Of a DNA stretch of 64,000 nucleotides, positions 45,044 through 55,484 are shown in pieces. Source of the stretch: JBAZAX01 sp964568625 (GTDB lineage: Bacteria > Babelota > Babeliae > Babelales > RVW-14); NCBI GenBank assembly GCA_964568625.1, contig CAZMQG010000006.1:1-64000 (forward strand), in the 5' to 3' direction. Below the pieces are notes generated by a model. It saw only the letters and a program-made list of their open reading frames with translations, did no database searches and was not told the origin of the DNA. A program made the translations under genes and the position numbers. Position 1 is the stretch's first letter, and each line of letters opens with the position of its first letter.

Positions 45044-46318
45044 TTAAATACTGACGTTATGTTTTTTAATACTTTTCGGGGAAAGCAAAATTCGTTGATT
45101 TTGTTCAACACTTTTTTTACAAATTAACTGATAAAAAAAGTCTTTGTCAAATCCCTTGATAACGGCTTGTTCATGAGCTTCTGAAAGTACCACAGGATAA
45201 CCTTGCCCTTTGATAGACTGATCAATTGCAATTTTACAGATTAGGTCCAGATAAGTTGACTTTTGCCGTGCTCCACTTGTCTCGTTGAAGTTTTGTGTTA
45301 AGGCTGGGCCTTGCCCGGTGTAGTCCTTCGAGGACGACGCCTGGGTCATCCAAATGGGAAATTCGAGTCGTATAATCTCTTTACCTATATTTAGATAAAC
45401 AAAACATGGCTTCAAATGCTCGGGATAAAGATCTACAACTTTTGAATTGCTATAAAAAATTGTTGATCTAAAATTTTGGGTCAAAAATGTTGAGGCAATT
45501 TGTGTGTCCAGTACTTGGTCGACATCTTTGCATGGAAAAGTATTGTGCAAGCTGTGGCACGAGATACAGTTTGCAATGTCAAATCTACATAGTCCAATTT
45601 TTAATAAATTTATTAGCTCGCGGCTTTTGGGCATGCTTATATATCCCGCAATTGGGATATTATTTTCATAAAAACTGTTCAAGTGCTCAAAGTATCTGTT
45701 CAAAAAATATTTTTTAATTTCAGGAGCTTTACTTTCTAACTGCCAAAAAATTAAACTTCCATCTACAAGAACGGCAAACGGTGTGTTTTGAGATAAGTAT
45801 TTTTGATTTAATTCACATGCTGTTTTAAATGATACTTCAAGTTCAATTTCTTCGCGTTTTAAATCGACCAAATCAGATGAGAAATTCCCAAAATCAATAA
45901 CCTGCTGAAATGATTTGTCCTCTGTCTGCTCAAGCACATTATCCGGCGTAAAAACATACGGTTGTGAAGATAGATTTGCTTTGCTTGTTTGTCCATACTC
46001 AATGTGGCTCTGCCCTATGTTAATCAAAAAACAGTTTATGCCGGAAATATGCCTATCCGGATAAACCTGTGAGCCGTCAACGGCTAACACAGAATAATTT
46101 TTAAGTTCATGTTTAACTTCAAATACATCCGTTAGATTGCCGTGCCAGCTTGGTAATAAAAAAGAGCTTTTTGATGTTAAGACCTGCTTCTTAAAATCAG
46201 GTTTTAGTGAGATTTCTTCCCATTTACGACATGCAGCGTTGAACTGCTTGTCGTCATAGGTGAAAATATTGTTGCTTAATTTTTCAAGTGCTTTGGCTAT
46301 CTTATTTCGATCTAGCAT
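45044..46318 (-). CDS. nurA: NurA-domain nuclease-like protein
   Basis: 424 residues. NurA 5'-3' nuclease landmarks: VLAVDGSQVYPDRHISGINC near residue 80, an acidic VLVDGSLIFWQLES around 195, and a C-terminal GYPVVLSEAHEQAVIKGFDK. In archaea NurA works with the HerA helicase in DNA end resection; no HerA is visible in this window. The PQ-loop gene stop lies one base upstream of the ATG, so translation is coupled. There is no signal peptide, which marks the right edge of the exported island. Confidence 0.8.
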   Translation of the reverse strand: MLDRNKIAKALEKLSNNIFTYDDKQFNAACRKWEEISLKPDFKKQVLTSKSSFLLPSWHGNLTDVFEVKHELKNYSVLAVDGSQVYPDRHISGINCFLINIGQSHIEYGQTSKANLSSQPYVFTPDNVLEQTEDKSFQQVIDFGNFSSDLVDLKREEIELEVSFKTACELNQKYLSQNTPFAVLVDGSLIFWQLESKAPEIKKYFLNRYFEHLNSFYENNIPIAGYISMPKSRELINLLKIGLCRFDIANCISCHSLHNTFPCKDVDQVLDTQIASTFLTQNFRSTIFYSNSKVVDLYPEHLKPCFVYLNIGKEIIRLEFPIWMTQASSSKDYTGQGPALTQNFNETSGARQKSTYLDLICKIAIDQSIKGQGYPVVLSEAHEQAVIKGFDKDFFYQLICKKSVEQNQRILLSPKSIKKHNVSI

Positions 46319-46319
46319 A

Positions 46320-46940
46320 TTATTCTTTATACATCAAAAACAGCACACTAAAAATTACAAAGTAGACCAATCCTCTTGCCGCCGATAATATTGTTTGCAT
46401 TGGTAATCCCAACGCTACAGCCGTGTATGTTTCTATGGCGGCTGCAAATGCCATTATTAAAATAAACATGTAACTGAATCCGGCTACGCTTTTTGTTGAA
46501 ATTACTCTTAAAACCTGAGGCATTTGGTTAAAAAGTATTAAAATAAACGATATCCATCCGAAAATATGCCCGATATTAGTTGGACTCATGATGGCTAGTG
46601 GAATGAAAATCAATGAGCCAATAGAATTGGCAATATAAATTAATCCATAAAATGTTGAATTAGAAGAATGATTATAATACAGTCGTTGTCCTATTAAGAT
46701 TAATGTTGCGATACCCTGGGCCGGACATGCGATTTTGTATGCAATTGGTAGGTTTAAACAAAATATATAGTAAATCAATGTTATGTATGTATTTAGGTAG
46801 GCAAGTAGAAAATAATCGCTTAATCCTGTGCCGGATTTAATTTTATAGTTTTCTATGATTTGAGGTAGAAATGACAATGTATATAGTGCCATTGCCAACC
46901 ATACCAATGTTTGTGGTGAAAAAATTTTAATTAACTGCAT
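46320..46940 (-). CDS. PQ-loop (SWEET-like) membrane protein
   Basis: 206 residues with about seven membrane helices and two PQ motifs: FLPQIIENYKIKSGTGLS and MPQVLRVISTKSVAGFS. PQ-loop proteins include SWEET sugar uniporters and cystinosin-like carriers. Lying just outside the glycan island it could import a sugar, but that is only context. ATG after AAAGGAT; translationally coupled to nurA. Confidence 0.82.
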   Translation of the reverse strand: MQLIKIFSPQTLVWLAMALYTLSFLPQIIENYKIKSGTGLSDYFLLAYLNTYITLIYYIFCLNLPIAYKIACPAQGIATLILIGQRLYYNHSSNSTFYGLIYIANSIGSLIFIPLAIMSPTNIGHIFGWISFILILFNQMPQVLRVISTKSVAGFSYMFILIMAFAAAIETYTAVALGLPMQTILSAARGLVYFVIFSVLFLMYKE

Positions 46941-47513
46941 TGCTTATCCTTTCTTTTTTTATAAAAGCAAATTTGTACTACATTAAACTGTCGCCTTAAA
47001 GTAATTAAACTGGCGATAGATTAATTTTTTTGAAATTTAAAATTCAGAATTTCAGATTAATTTTCACAAGATTAAAATGAGAGCAAAAATTGGGTCAGTG
47101 GCATTGCAGGCCCTTTCTTTTATTAAAATGTGCTTCAACGAATTTATGAAAAAAGTGCAATAATAGTAATTATTAGGCAGAACATCGAAGCAAGCTTAGT
47201 GTAATCTATCAACTGTGCACCGTCTGCCACGACAGGTGCGATAAATATTATAACGTTATAACGTGCTATATGTGGTTATTTAAGCCTAGAATTATCAATT
47301 CCGTCCATATTAAACTATTTATTAAAAATACGCAAGCCATAATGCAATAATGGTATGGGAATTTTATGTATGGTTTATCTAGGTAAATATGGATATCTGT
47401 GGTGAAAAGAATTGAGTTAATTGCATCTAATGCCTTTATTTTGTTATGTATATTTTCATAATATATGAAGTTTTAGTAAAAAAATATTTTTGAGAAAGGA
47501 ATTGGGAAAGGCC
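46941..47513. other. Long intergenic region with a 14-bp palindrome
   Basis: About 570 AT-rich bases between divergent genes. The only clear element is the perfect palindrome ttataacgttataa at 47248-47261, a possible operator. No RNA gene or open frame is convincing. Confidence 0.45.
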
Positions 47514-48986
47514 ATGAACAAAAAAATAATAATACTAATTGGAAGTCTTTTTTTTATGGGAATAAATGTTTTGGCTATGACAACAGATAGCGTACTTCAG
47601 TTGATCCAAACTTTACCTATGATCCAAAGTGATGTGGGGAGTGAGTTTCAAAAGTGGGAATCTACTTATGATTATTTAAAGAAGTTAGAATTTAATGAGG
47701 ATGCGCGTAAAATTATTAATGCAATTGCCCAAAAATATGAAAAAATCACTTTACCCAAAGCTGGAAAAGAAATAATTAATAGTGTTGTAAAAAAAGGGGC
47801 GGATGATTTATGTAAACACGTTGAACCACATGAATTTATGTTAAAAAATAGAAAAATTCGTACACTAAGTGATTTTATTGTTAATTTGAATGGTATTAAT
47901 TCAATTATAGAGATTAGTAAATTGGGGTTAGAAGAGGGGCTTAAGGATTATATTGCATCATTGGAGTTCCATGACGATTCGTGTAGCACAATTTTATCTA
48001 TGTTGGCTCTGTTTAATACATATGCAACCTTTCCGGGTAAAATTTCTGGTGCAATAGTAGAATTTATGCAAAAAGAAGCTCAACATTTAATCAAAGATAT
48101 GCCTAATCAACAAGATGATATTGGGATAAAACAGCTGTACAACGATAAGGTAGATAAATTTGTAAAATTTGTTGTAATGTTAAATGATAAAAAGAAAAAT
48201 TTAATACAGATTAAATTGCCATCTAAAGTTATAATTCCTGCAGCATGGGAAAGTTCTGCAACGCTAAAAAATGTGAAAAATGCATTGCTCTATATTAAAA
48301 ATTTGGAGGGGAATATTTATGGACTTAAACCAGCAGAGTTGATAATTGCAAAAAAGAATATAGAGCCTAATCTCAATAGTTTAAATGGGAATATCGGTCC
48401 AAAAGGAGCAATAACTAATTATTTGAAATCTGAAGATGGTAAAAAGGATGACGATTTTATATCTCTTTTGATGAAAGCAATGAAAATATTAGAAAAGTGG
48501 TATGAGGAAGGAGAAAAAAAAGCGACAGTCTATCACAAATTATGGGAATATTTGAACAGCCATAAGCCTGAGATTGTTCCACCCATGCCTCCTCGTCCTG
48601 TGGTTGATGATCCAGCGAAGCCATTAAAAGACAAACTTATTCTATTAAAGAGAAATCTTTCACTACTAAAAGGTAAATTACAGGGACTTGCAAAAAACTT
48701 AGATGCATTAAGGGATAAGCTAGTTGAAGCGAATCCATTAACAGAAAGTGAAAAAACTCAAATAACTAAACAATGGACGACTTTACGTGATGATTTCACG
48801 AAAAACACTTCTGGTAAAACTGGGCAGGTATATCAAACGTCACTTTTGATGTGGAAAAATGCCAATGGAAATAATAAAAATTTTATTAAAAAATTATCAG
48901 GATTACAAGAGGCTGGGAAGATTCAATTAGAAGACGAAGATGTTAAAATACTAAATAAAATAAAAAACGCTTTAGATATTGATTAA
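47514..48986 (+). CDS. Secreted coiled-coil protein of unknown function
   Basis: About 490 residues. ATG 47514 after AAAGG; signal peptide at 1-22 (IIILIGSLFFMGINVLAM). The body is Lys/Leu/Glu-rich with long helical stretches. A Pro-rich linker (PPMPPRPVVDDPAKP, about residue 360) separates it from a C-terminal coiled coil (LKDKLILLKRNLSLLKGKLQ) and a final helical region. No enzymatic motif or known family was recognised. A structural or effector role outside the cytosol is possible. A strong terminator follows. Confidence 0.65.
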   Translation: MNKKIIILIGSLFFMGINVLAMTTDSVLQLIQTLPMIQSDVGSEFQKWESTYDYLKKLEFNEDARKIINAIAQKYEKITLPKAGKEIINSVVKKGADDLCKHVEPHEFMLKNRKIRTLSDFIVNLNGINSIIEISKLGLEEGLKDYIASLEFHDDSCSTILSMLALFNTYATFPGKISGAIVEFMQKEAQHLIKDMPNQQDDIGIKQLYNDKVDKFVKFVVMLNDKKKNLIQIKLPSKVIIPAAWESSATLKNVKNALLYIKNLEGNIYGLKPAELIIAKKNIEPNLNSLNGNIGPKGAITNYLKSEDGKKDDDFISLLMKAMKILEKWYEEGEKKATVYHKLWEYLNSHKPEIVPPMPPRPVVDDPAKPLKDKLILLKRNLSLLKGKLQGLAKNLDALRDKLVEANPLTESEKTQITKQWTTLRDDFTKNTSGKTGQVYQTSLLMWKNANGNNKNFIKKLSGLQEAGKIQLEDEDVKILNKIKNALDID

Positions 48987-49020
48987 TAAATTTATGTAAA
49001 TTTATTTTGAAATAATTTTT

Positions 49021-49055
49021 ACAGGGCCATGTTTTTAAACATGGCCCTGTTTTTA
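49021..49055. terminator. Strong bidirectional terminator before secA
   Basis: acagggccatgttt / aaacatggccctgt, a 14-bp stem with T runs on the plus strand, lies between two convergent genes. Confidence 0.92.
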
Positions 49056-49071
49056 TCCGAATAAAATCATT

Positions 49072-51609
49072 CTACTTTCCGCAACAGTGCTTGAATTTCT
49101 TCCCAGATCCACATGTGCAAGGTTCGTTACGCCCAACTTTTGGAGCTGCCCGTTTTGCCGGTTGTGGTCTGGAGTCTTCGCTGGCTCCTCCAAGTTGTAG
49201 TGAATCAAGCTCTTTCTCTTTTTCTTCTTCAATCTCTTCAATCATTTCCATTGTTGATGTATCAGGCTTCATTCTAAATATACGCTGTGTGATGTCCCAC
49301 TTGATTTCGCCAATCATTATCTGAAATGCAGCGAACGATTCTTTTTTGTATTCGATAAGTGGATTTTTTTGGCCATAGCCGCGCAAACCAATTCCCTCTT
49401 TTAAATGATCGATATTTAAGAGATGTTGTTTCCATGCGTGATCAATGGTTTCGAGTAGAACCCATTTTTCTGCCTTATCAACAAAATCAACAGGAATTGT
49501 GTTTCTGAATTGTTCATACAGATAAATTAAAAATTCACAAACGGCACTTTCCAGATTACCACTGGTTCTTTGCTTGAATTCTACCGATTCGAAAACATCA
49601 GGTTTAATTCCTGTAAGTTTTTCAATGGCATCAAACAGTTCGTGTCTGTTTTCTTCGGAATAAACACTGTTTGGGCAATGAATTTCGAAAAGTCCATGAA
49701 CAACGTCAGCGATCATGTCTTTTATTAATCCGATTAAATTATCTCCGCCATCAAGAATATTTCTACGATATTGATAAATTACATTACGTTGCTGGTTCAT
49801 TACGTCATCATATTCAATAAGATGTTTACGAATATCAAAATTGTGCTTTTCAACTTTTTCTTGAGCCTTTTCAATGCTGCGTGAAACCATTCGATGTTCA
49901 ATGCTCTCGCCTTCTTTCATTCCAATGCGTTCCATTGTTTTTTTCAAACGTTCACCGCCAAAAATTCGCATTAAATCATCTTCAAGCGAGATATAAAATT
50001 TTGAAGATCCCGGATCGCCTTGACGTCCAGCGCGTCCTCTTAACTGATTATCGATACGACGACTTTCGTGTCGCTCCGTTCCTATGATTCTCAGTCCGCC
50101 AAGTTCGCGAACGCCGTCTCCAAGTTTGATATCGGTTCCTCGACCGGCCATGTTTGTTGCAATTGTTAGTTTGTATTTTTCCCCGGCCTCTTTAACAATT
50201 TCAGCTTCGCGAGCGTGTTGTTTTGCGTTTAAAACGTTATGTGGAATTCCTGCTTGTGCAAGTTTGTAGCTCAAAAGCTCAGATGTTTCAATTGAAATTG
50301 TACCGATAAGAACAGGTTGCCCTCGTTTATAGCAATCTTTTATATCTTCAATGACGGCATTATATTTATCATTTCTGGTTAAAAATATGATATCGGGTTG
50401 GTCATTTCGGATCATTGGCTTGTTGGTTGGAATAACAACGACTGCCAATTTATAAATTTTCCAAAATTCTGCAGCTTCGGTTTCTGCCGTACCTGTCATA
50501 CCTGCAAGTTTACCGTAAAGTCTGAAATAATTTTGTAATGTGATTGTTGCAAGTGTTTGATTTTCTCGTTCGACTTTGACATTTTCTTTGGCTTCAAGTG
50601 CTTGGTGTAGTCCGTCACTATAACGTCGTCCGGGAAGAATTCGACCTGTGAATTCATCAACAATCAAAACTTCATTGTCACGGACAACATAGTCAACGTC
50701 TATTTTGAATAGTGTTTGTGCTCGTAGGGCCTGTGTTACGTGATGAAGTGTAAGAATATTTTCAGGAGCATATAAATTTTTAATGTGGAAAACTTCTTCT
50801 ATTTTATCAACGCCACTTTCTGTTAATTGAACTGAGCGCTCTTTTTCGTCAATTTCATAATCTTCTCGTCTTAGTTTCAAAATTGCGCTATCAGCTTCTT
50901 TATAGAGATTGCTACCTTTTTCAGCCGGACCGGAAATGATGAGCGGAGTTCGTGCTTCGTCGATTAAGATTGAGTCAACTTCGTCAACGATTGCAAAATT
51001 TAGTTTTCGTTGAGCAAGTTCGTTTAAATCAAATTTCATATTATCGCGAAGATAATCAAAACCGAATTCGTTATTTGTTCCGTAGGTTATATCGGCATTG
51101 TATGCCTTTTTTCTCTCTTCATCATTCATGTAATTTTGAATAACGCCAACCTCAAGCCCAAGATGCTTATAAATTACGCCCATCAACTCAGCGTGATAAC
51201 TTGCCAGGTAATCGTTAACGGTTATGAGGTGAGCCCCCTTGCCTTCAAGAGCATTTAAATAGAGTGGTAAAGTTGCTACGAGTGTTTTTCCTTCACCGGT
51301 TTTCATTTCTGCAATTTTGCCTTGATGAAGTACAATTCCACCAATCATCTGTACGTCAAAATGACGCTCATTGCGTAGTCTTTTGCTTGTTTCTCTTACC
51401 GTTGCAAAAGCTTCCGGTAGGATTGAATCAAGAGTTTCTCCTTGCGAGATTCTTTGTCTGAAATCATTTGTTTGTAAAGTTAATTGCTCATCTGTGAGTT
51501 GTGAAATCTTGGATTCGAGTTCGTTGATGCGTGCAACAATAGGGCGTATTTTTTTCAATTCACGTTCATTTTGTGAACCAAAAATTTTGGCAAGAATTTG
51601 TGCTATCAT
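49072..51609 (-). CDS. secA: Preprotein translocase ATPase SecA
   Basis: 845 residues, complete. Walker A MKTGEGKTLVATLPLY, DEAD-like VDEVDSILIDEARTPLIIS, TATNMAGRGTDIKLG, motif VI QLRGRAGRQGDPGSSKFYIS, and a C-terminal SEC-C zinc motif NEPCTCGSGKKFKHCC. SecA drives Sec-dependent export, including the many signal-peptide proteins of this window. GGGAT precedes the ATG. Confidence 0.98.
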   Translation of the reverse strand: MIAQILAKIFGSQNERELKKIRPIVARINELESKISQLTDEQLTLQTNDFRQRISQGETLDSILPEAFATVRETSKRLRNERHFDVQMIGGIVLHQGKIAEMKTGEGKTLVATLPLYLNALEGKGAHLITVNDYLASYHAELMGVIYKHLGLEVGVIQNYMNDEERKKAYNADITYGTNNEFGFDYLRDNMKFDLNELAQRKLNFAIVDEVDSILIDEARTPLIISGPAEKGSNLYKEADSAILKLRREDYEIDEKERSVQLTESGVDKIEEVFHIKNLYAPENILTLHHVTQALRAQTLFKIDVDYVVRDNEVLIVDEFTGRILPGRRYSDGLHQALEAKENVKVERENQTLATITLQNYFRLYGKLAGMTGTAETEAAEFWKIYKLAVVVIPTNKPMIRNDQPDIIFLTRNDKYNAVIEDIKDCYKRGQPVLIGTISIETSELLSYKLAQAGIPHNVLNAKQHAREAEIVKEAGEKYKLTIATNMAGRGTDIKLGDGVRELGGLRIIGTERHESRRIDNQLRGRAGRQGDPGSSKFYISLEDDLMRIFGGERLKKTMERIGMKEGESIEHRMVSRSIEKAQEKVEKHNFDIRKHLIEYDDVMNQQRNVIYQYRRNILDGGDNLIGLIKDMIADVVHGLFEIHCPNSVYSEENRHELFDAIEKLTGIKPDVFESVEFKQRTSGNLESAVCEFLIYLYEQFRNTIPVDFVDKAEKWVLLETIDHAWKQHLLNIDHLKEGIGLRGYGQKNPLIEYKKESFAAFQIMIGEIKWDITQRIFRMKPDTSTMEMIEEIEEEKEKELDSLQLGGASEDSRPQPAKRAAPKVGRNEPCTCGSGKKFKHCCGK

Positions 51610-51922
51610 TATTTATCCCGTCTGTTTGTCATCCTGAACTTCGCTTTTTTGCCATTTTAGCCTATGCATTACATGCTTATAGTGAGCATGTCGAACTTTC
51701 TCTAAAACTTGATTCAGGACTTATTAATTAATAAACATCTATAAGTTATAGATACTTTTGAAAATCGATAGTTTAATTTAACACAAATATTTTCTCAACC
51801 CAAATAGTTTAACAAAGTTGATGGGTTTTAAGTTTTAAAACCGTTTTTGTTTATCGATGTTAGTTTTAATTAACGCGAGTTCGAGAATTAAATATTGCTT
51901 TATGAATGCCACTATAGCGTCG

Positions 51923-51940
51923 CCCCGGCGTAGGCCGGGG
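51923..51940. repeat. GC-rich palindrome copy 1 (ccccggc-N4-gccgggg)
   Basis: A 7-bp perfect stem with loop gtag, inside gtcgccccggcgtaggccgg. Its flanks match the copy at 52055-52072 in the opposite orientation. It stands out in AT-rich DNA. Confidence 0.8.
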
Positions 51941-52054
51941 TCCAGATGCAACTTCAAACTTTTCGTCTATTGTTGAAACACTAATCTATGCGAATCACAA
52001 TTACAATCAAATTAAGTACTCTAAAACTATTTTATTTCTGTACTAGAAGCTGGA

Positions 52055-52072
52055 TCCCGGCCTGCGCCGGGA
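52055..52072. repeat. GC-rich palindrome copy 2 (tcccggc-N4-gccggga)
   Basis: A 7-bp stem with loop ctgc in tggatcccggcctgcgccgg. It is the reverse complement of the same element as copy 1, about 130 bases away. Confidence 0.8.
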
Positions 52073-52142
52073 AGACGGAGTGGAATAGCGTTTAGTGTTA
52101 TTACACTCCGTAAAATGAATCATTACTATTATCGAACTGGTT

Positions 52143-53294
52143 TTAATTGAATGCCAGAATTTGAGAAGGCATTGATGTTAGTGTTTGATTTTTATCGAAT
52201 GTTTTATCTTTTAACTTTATTGTAAAACATTGAGTATTTTTATCTTTGTCAATGTGAGCAAGTATTTCAGATGCATTTGGATATTTAGCATCCAGTTCAT
52301 TTATTATAATGGGAGCAAATACAAAAACAGGTAATGGATAGATGGCGAGATTTTTTCTGTAAACAACATTACATGGATCTCCAAATAGCCAGAGTTCGTT
52401 ATGGCCTGGTTTCTTATTGCCAATTTCAAGCTCGATTTGTACTAATTTGGAGGTTATATTTGCATTCTTGTAACGTCGTTTGGAAATTGAGTCTTGGGTT
52501 GAAATAATATCAATTATTTGGACCATGTCGTCAGTTGAGTAGAGACTATAAATTTTTCTAAACATCTCATCATTTATTAATTCCTCAGTTTCACTTTGTA
52601 CGGGCGTTCCTAGTAAAATTAATTTATCGACTTTTAAATCACCATTAATTTCTTTATTTATTTTTGCAAGATTTAACAGTACATTGCCGCCGTGGCTGTG
52701 GCCAATTAAAATAAGCTCTAAATTTTGATCTTTTAAATTGAGCATGTTTTTTATTTTACTTATTTCAGTCAAAAGGCTCGAATAAAGTACATTGGCGCTG
52801 CTAAGGCGACTTTTTTGGCTTAAAAAACCGTCCCATCCAAATGTATAAAAATGTAGATTAGATTGGTTTTCCTGATTTGCAAAATCGTAACTATTTTTAT
52901 ACAAGTCTGCAGATAGCTTCGTGTATGGATATTTTTGATTATCATTAAGAGACAAATCACTTATGTTTTCAAGTCCAAAATTTGCTCTTGGCTGACATTT
53001 AAATAAAGTTTTGTATCTTAACTCTTCGTAGTAATAATCGGCCCAGGCCTTTCCTTCAGTACGGCTTTTTTTTAAACCATCTTTTATTGAAGAGAATAGG
53101 CAAGTTGGAGAGGGAAGTGGGAGGATTGTGCCGTGCACAAAGACTATTAATGTGTGTTTATCACTTTGAATTCTGTTTTCTATTACATTTTGGGTATTGA
53201 CTGTGTGGGTTATTTGATGTTTTGAATTGCTACATCCGGCAAATATCCCGGAAATTAGTACAGCAAGCCCTAAATGATACTTTTTAAAATTCAT
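52143..53294 (-). CDS. Lipoprotein alpha/beta-hydrolase (lipase/esterase-like)
   Basis: 383 residues with a lipoprotein signal ending IFAGC. Alpha/beta-hydrolase elements: VFVHGT (oxyanion strand), nucleophile LIGHSHGGNVLLNLA, a likely Asp in YSTDDMVQ and a His in KPGHNELW. It is probably an envelope-anchored esterase or phospholipase. GGGGGA lies about ten bases before the ATG. The 3' side carries the palindrome-rich spacer. Confidence 0.78.
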   Translation of the reverse strand: MNFKKYHLGLAVLISGIFAGCSNSKHQITHTVNTQNVIENRIQSDKHTLIVFVHGTILPLPSPTCLFSSIKDGLKKSRTEGKAWADYYYEELRYKTLFKCQPRANFGLENISDLSLNDNQKYPYTKLSADLYKNSYDFANQENQSNLHFYTFGWDGFLSQKSRLSSANVLYSSLLTEISKIKNMLNLKDQNLELILIGHSHGGNVLLNLAKINKEINGDLKVDKLILLGTPVQSETEELINDEMFRKIYSLYSTDDMVQIIDIISTQDSISKRRYKNANITSKLVQIELEIGNKKPGHNELWLFGDPCNVVYRKNLAIYPLPVFVFAPIIINELDAKYPNASEILAHIDKDKNTQCFTIKLKDKTFDKNQTLTSMPSQILAFN

Positions 53295-53424
53295 TTATGA
53301 AATTTCCCCCGTGTAAATTGTCGCATTTATACTGTGGCCTTTACAAAACCAATTTAATTCAATAATTTTAGATATGCAAAATATCGGTATTTTCGGGTTA
53401 AACTTAATATTTTTGAATTAAACA

Positions 53425-54495
53425 ATGAAGATAGCTGTTTTAGTTTCCGGAGGTGTAGATAGTTCGGTTGCCCTACAGTTGCTCAAAGAGCAAGGGCATG
53501 ATCTTACTGCCTTTTACTTAAAAATTTGGCTTGAAGATGAGCTTTCTTACCTTGGAAATTGTCCTTGGGAGGAAGACTTGGATTATGCCCAAAAAGTTTG
53601 CGATAAATTGCATGTTCCTCTGGAAGTTATCCCAATGCAGCAGGAGTATCACGACAAAATCGTTGCTTACACAATCAAAGAGATTCAAGCAGGGCGAACA
53701 CCAAGTCCGGATGTTTTGTGTAATCAGTACATTAAATTCGGTTGTTTCTACGATAAGATTGATAGCCTAAGGCCCGGCGTTTTTGAAAAAGTTGCTTCCG
53801 GGCATTATGCGCAAGTTGAGCAGCAGTCAAACGGTTTATTTGCTCTAAAAAAAGCCAAAGATCCTTTGAAAGACCAGACTTATTTTTTGGCGCGTTTGAG
53901 TCAAAAACAGTTATCTCGAATACTTTTCCCAATCGGGCACTTACTAAAATCTGAAGTTAGAGCATTGGCTGAAAAATTTGATTTGCCAACCAAATCTCGC
54001 AAAGACAGTCAGGGAATATGTTTTCTTGGAAAAATTAAATTTAGTGATTTTATAAAACATCATCTGAATGAACGTGAGGGCGATCTAATTGAGTTTGAGA
54101 CGGGGCAAGTGGTTGGCAAGCATGAAGGCTTTTGGTTTTATACCGTTGGCCAACGTAAGGGGATAGGTCTTTCCGGTGGGCCATGGTATGTTGTCAAAAA
54201 AGATAAAGCTAAAAATATTGTTTATATTTCAAAAAATTATTATTCAGATGATAAATCGAGAGATACGTTTTGCGTATCTGATTTTAACTGGATTTCGCAG
54301 CATGCCCCTGAAAAGCGTGATTTAGAAGTTAAGCTTAGGCATGGAGAAGTTTTATATAAAGCAACACTTGATTTATTGGGGCAAAATGATGGGGTAGTAA
54401 AGATTGAGGGAAATGATCAGGGTATTGCTCCAGGCCAGTTTGCAGTTTTTTATGATGGGGATGTCTGTTTGGGTTGTGCTGTGATTTGTTTGTAA
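53425..54495 (+). CDS. mnmA: tRNA 2-thiouridylase MnmA
   Basis: 356 residues. PP-loop LVSGGVDSSVALQLL, the first catalytic Cys in PDVLCNQYIKF, and the second in DSQGICFLGKIKF; TVGQRKGIGLSGGPWYVV is the family signature. It makes s2U34 in tRNA-Lys/Glu/Gln. No strong ribosome-binding site before the ATG. It is followed by the MBL-fold gene 11 bases later. Confidence 0.97.
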   Translation: MKIAVLVSGGVDSSVALQLLKEQGHDLTAFYLKIWLEDELSYLGNCPWEEDLDYAQKVCDKLHVPLEVIPMQQEYHDKIVAYTIKEIQAGRTPSPDVLCNQYIKFGCFYDKIDSLRPGVFEKVASGHYAQVEQQSNGLFALKKAKDPLKDQTYFLARLSQKQLSRILFPIGHLLKSEVRALAEKFDLPTKSRKDSQGICFLGKIKFSDFIKHHLNEREGDLIEFETGQVVGKHEGFWFYTVGQRKGIGLSGGPWYVVKKDKAKNIVYISKNYYSDDKSRDTFCVSDFNWISQHAPEKRDLEVKLRHGEVLYKATLDLLGQNDGVVKIEGNDQGIAPGQFAVFYDGDVCLGCAVICL

Positions 54496-54506
54496 GGGGG
54501 TTTGTT

Positions 54507-55484
54507 ATGCAAAATAAGCCATATGTTTGGGTTGGACGTTTTTATAATCACAATAAAGATTCTATAAGCTTACGTCTTTTCAGAGCGGCAAGGTGTCTTG
54601 CGGGCAAGATGGTTCGCAAAGCTGTTAGAAAAAAATATGAAAGCGATATTGAATTTAATCCTGCAAATTGGTTTAAAGTTGCAAATGTGTCAGAATATAG
54701 CCATAGTCCGGTTATTACATGGATTGGCCATTCCACGTTTTTAATTCAAGTAGGTAAAATCAATATTGTTACGGATCCGGTGTTTTTCAATCTATCTTTA
54801 TTTGCACCTAGGGTTTTAAAGGCAGGTATTTCAATTGATCAGCTTCCCAAAATAGATTTTGTTATTATTTCGCACAATCATATGGATCATATGGATTTAA
54901 GAAGCATCAAGATGCTTAATACTAAATTTCAACCTACATTTTTAGTTCCACATGGAAACAAAAAGTGGCTTGAACAAAAAGGTATTAAGAATGTAATTGA
55001 AAAAAAATGGTGGGAAGAGCAGGTGTTTTGTGGTGATTCAAGATTTACATTCTTACCTGCAGTGCATTGGACCAGTCGAGGCATACTTGATATTAATAAA
55101 ACAATGTGGGGTAGTTGGATGATTGAGCATGCAGGATTTAAGATTTATTTTGCGGGTGATACTGCTTATGCAGATCATTTTGAAAAAATAGGTAAAATTT
55201 TTCAGGATATAGATATAGCTTTGATGCCAATCGGTCCGGTTCAACCACGCAAATTGATCGATGAAGCGCATACCTGTCCTACGGAAGCTGTAAGAGGATT
55301 TTTGGACTTGAATGCAAAATGTTTCATTCCTATGCATTGGGGAACATTTAGATCAGCATACGAGGGTTTTTCTGCTCCTGCAGTTGGACTGCTTAACTCT
55401 TGGAAAAAATTTGAAAACAGGCTTAACGGTAAGAGTTTAAAATTATTAAAAATTGGTGAATCAGTATTGTTTGAGCAAAAATGA
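54507..55484 (+). CDS. Metallo-beta-lactamase-fold hydrolase (NAPE-PLD-like)
   Basis: About 325 residues; ATG 54507 after AAGGGGG. MBL motif HNHMDHMDLRS binds two metals, with further ligands in FLPAVHWTSRG, YFAGDTAYA and FIPMHWGTF. The GHSTFLIQ start and the length match NAPE-phospholipase-D-like or UlaG-like MBL proteins. Hydrolysis of a phosphodiester or lactone is inferred only. It overlaps the next ATG by four bases. Confidence 0.85.
   Translation: MQNKPYVWVGRFYNHNKDSISLRLFRAARCLAGKMVRKAVRKKYESDIEFNPANWFKVANVSEYSHSPVITWIGHSTFLIQVGKINIVTDPVFFNLSLFAPRVLKAGISIDQLPKIDFVIISHNHMDHMDLRSIKMLNTKFQPTFLVPHGNKKWLEQKGIKNVIEKKWWEEQVFCGDSRFTFLPAVHWTSRGILDINKTMWGSWMIEHAGFKIYFAGDTAYADHFEKIGKIFQDIDIALMPIGPVQPRKLIDEAHTCPTEAVRGFLDLNAKCFIPMHWGTFRSAYEGFSAPAVGLLNSWKKFENRLNGKSLKLLKIGESVLFEQK

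Larger units (their letters stand above)
51610..52142. other. Intergenic region carrying GC-rich palindromes
   Basis: About 530 bases with no credible gene. It holds two GC-rich inverted repeats listed separately and a half-copy of the tcctgaa family near 51629-51645. Confidence 0.6.

Noticed and set aside
47248..47261. 14-bp palindrome as a proven operator
   Set aside because: A single short AT-rich palindrome in 570 bases could arise by chance; noted only.
49091..49324. Plus-strand frames opposite secA
   Set aside because: Antisense shadows of a conserved gene.
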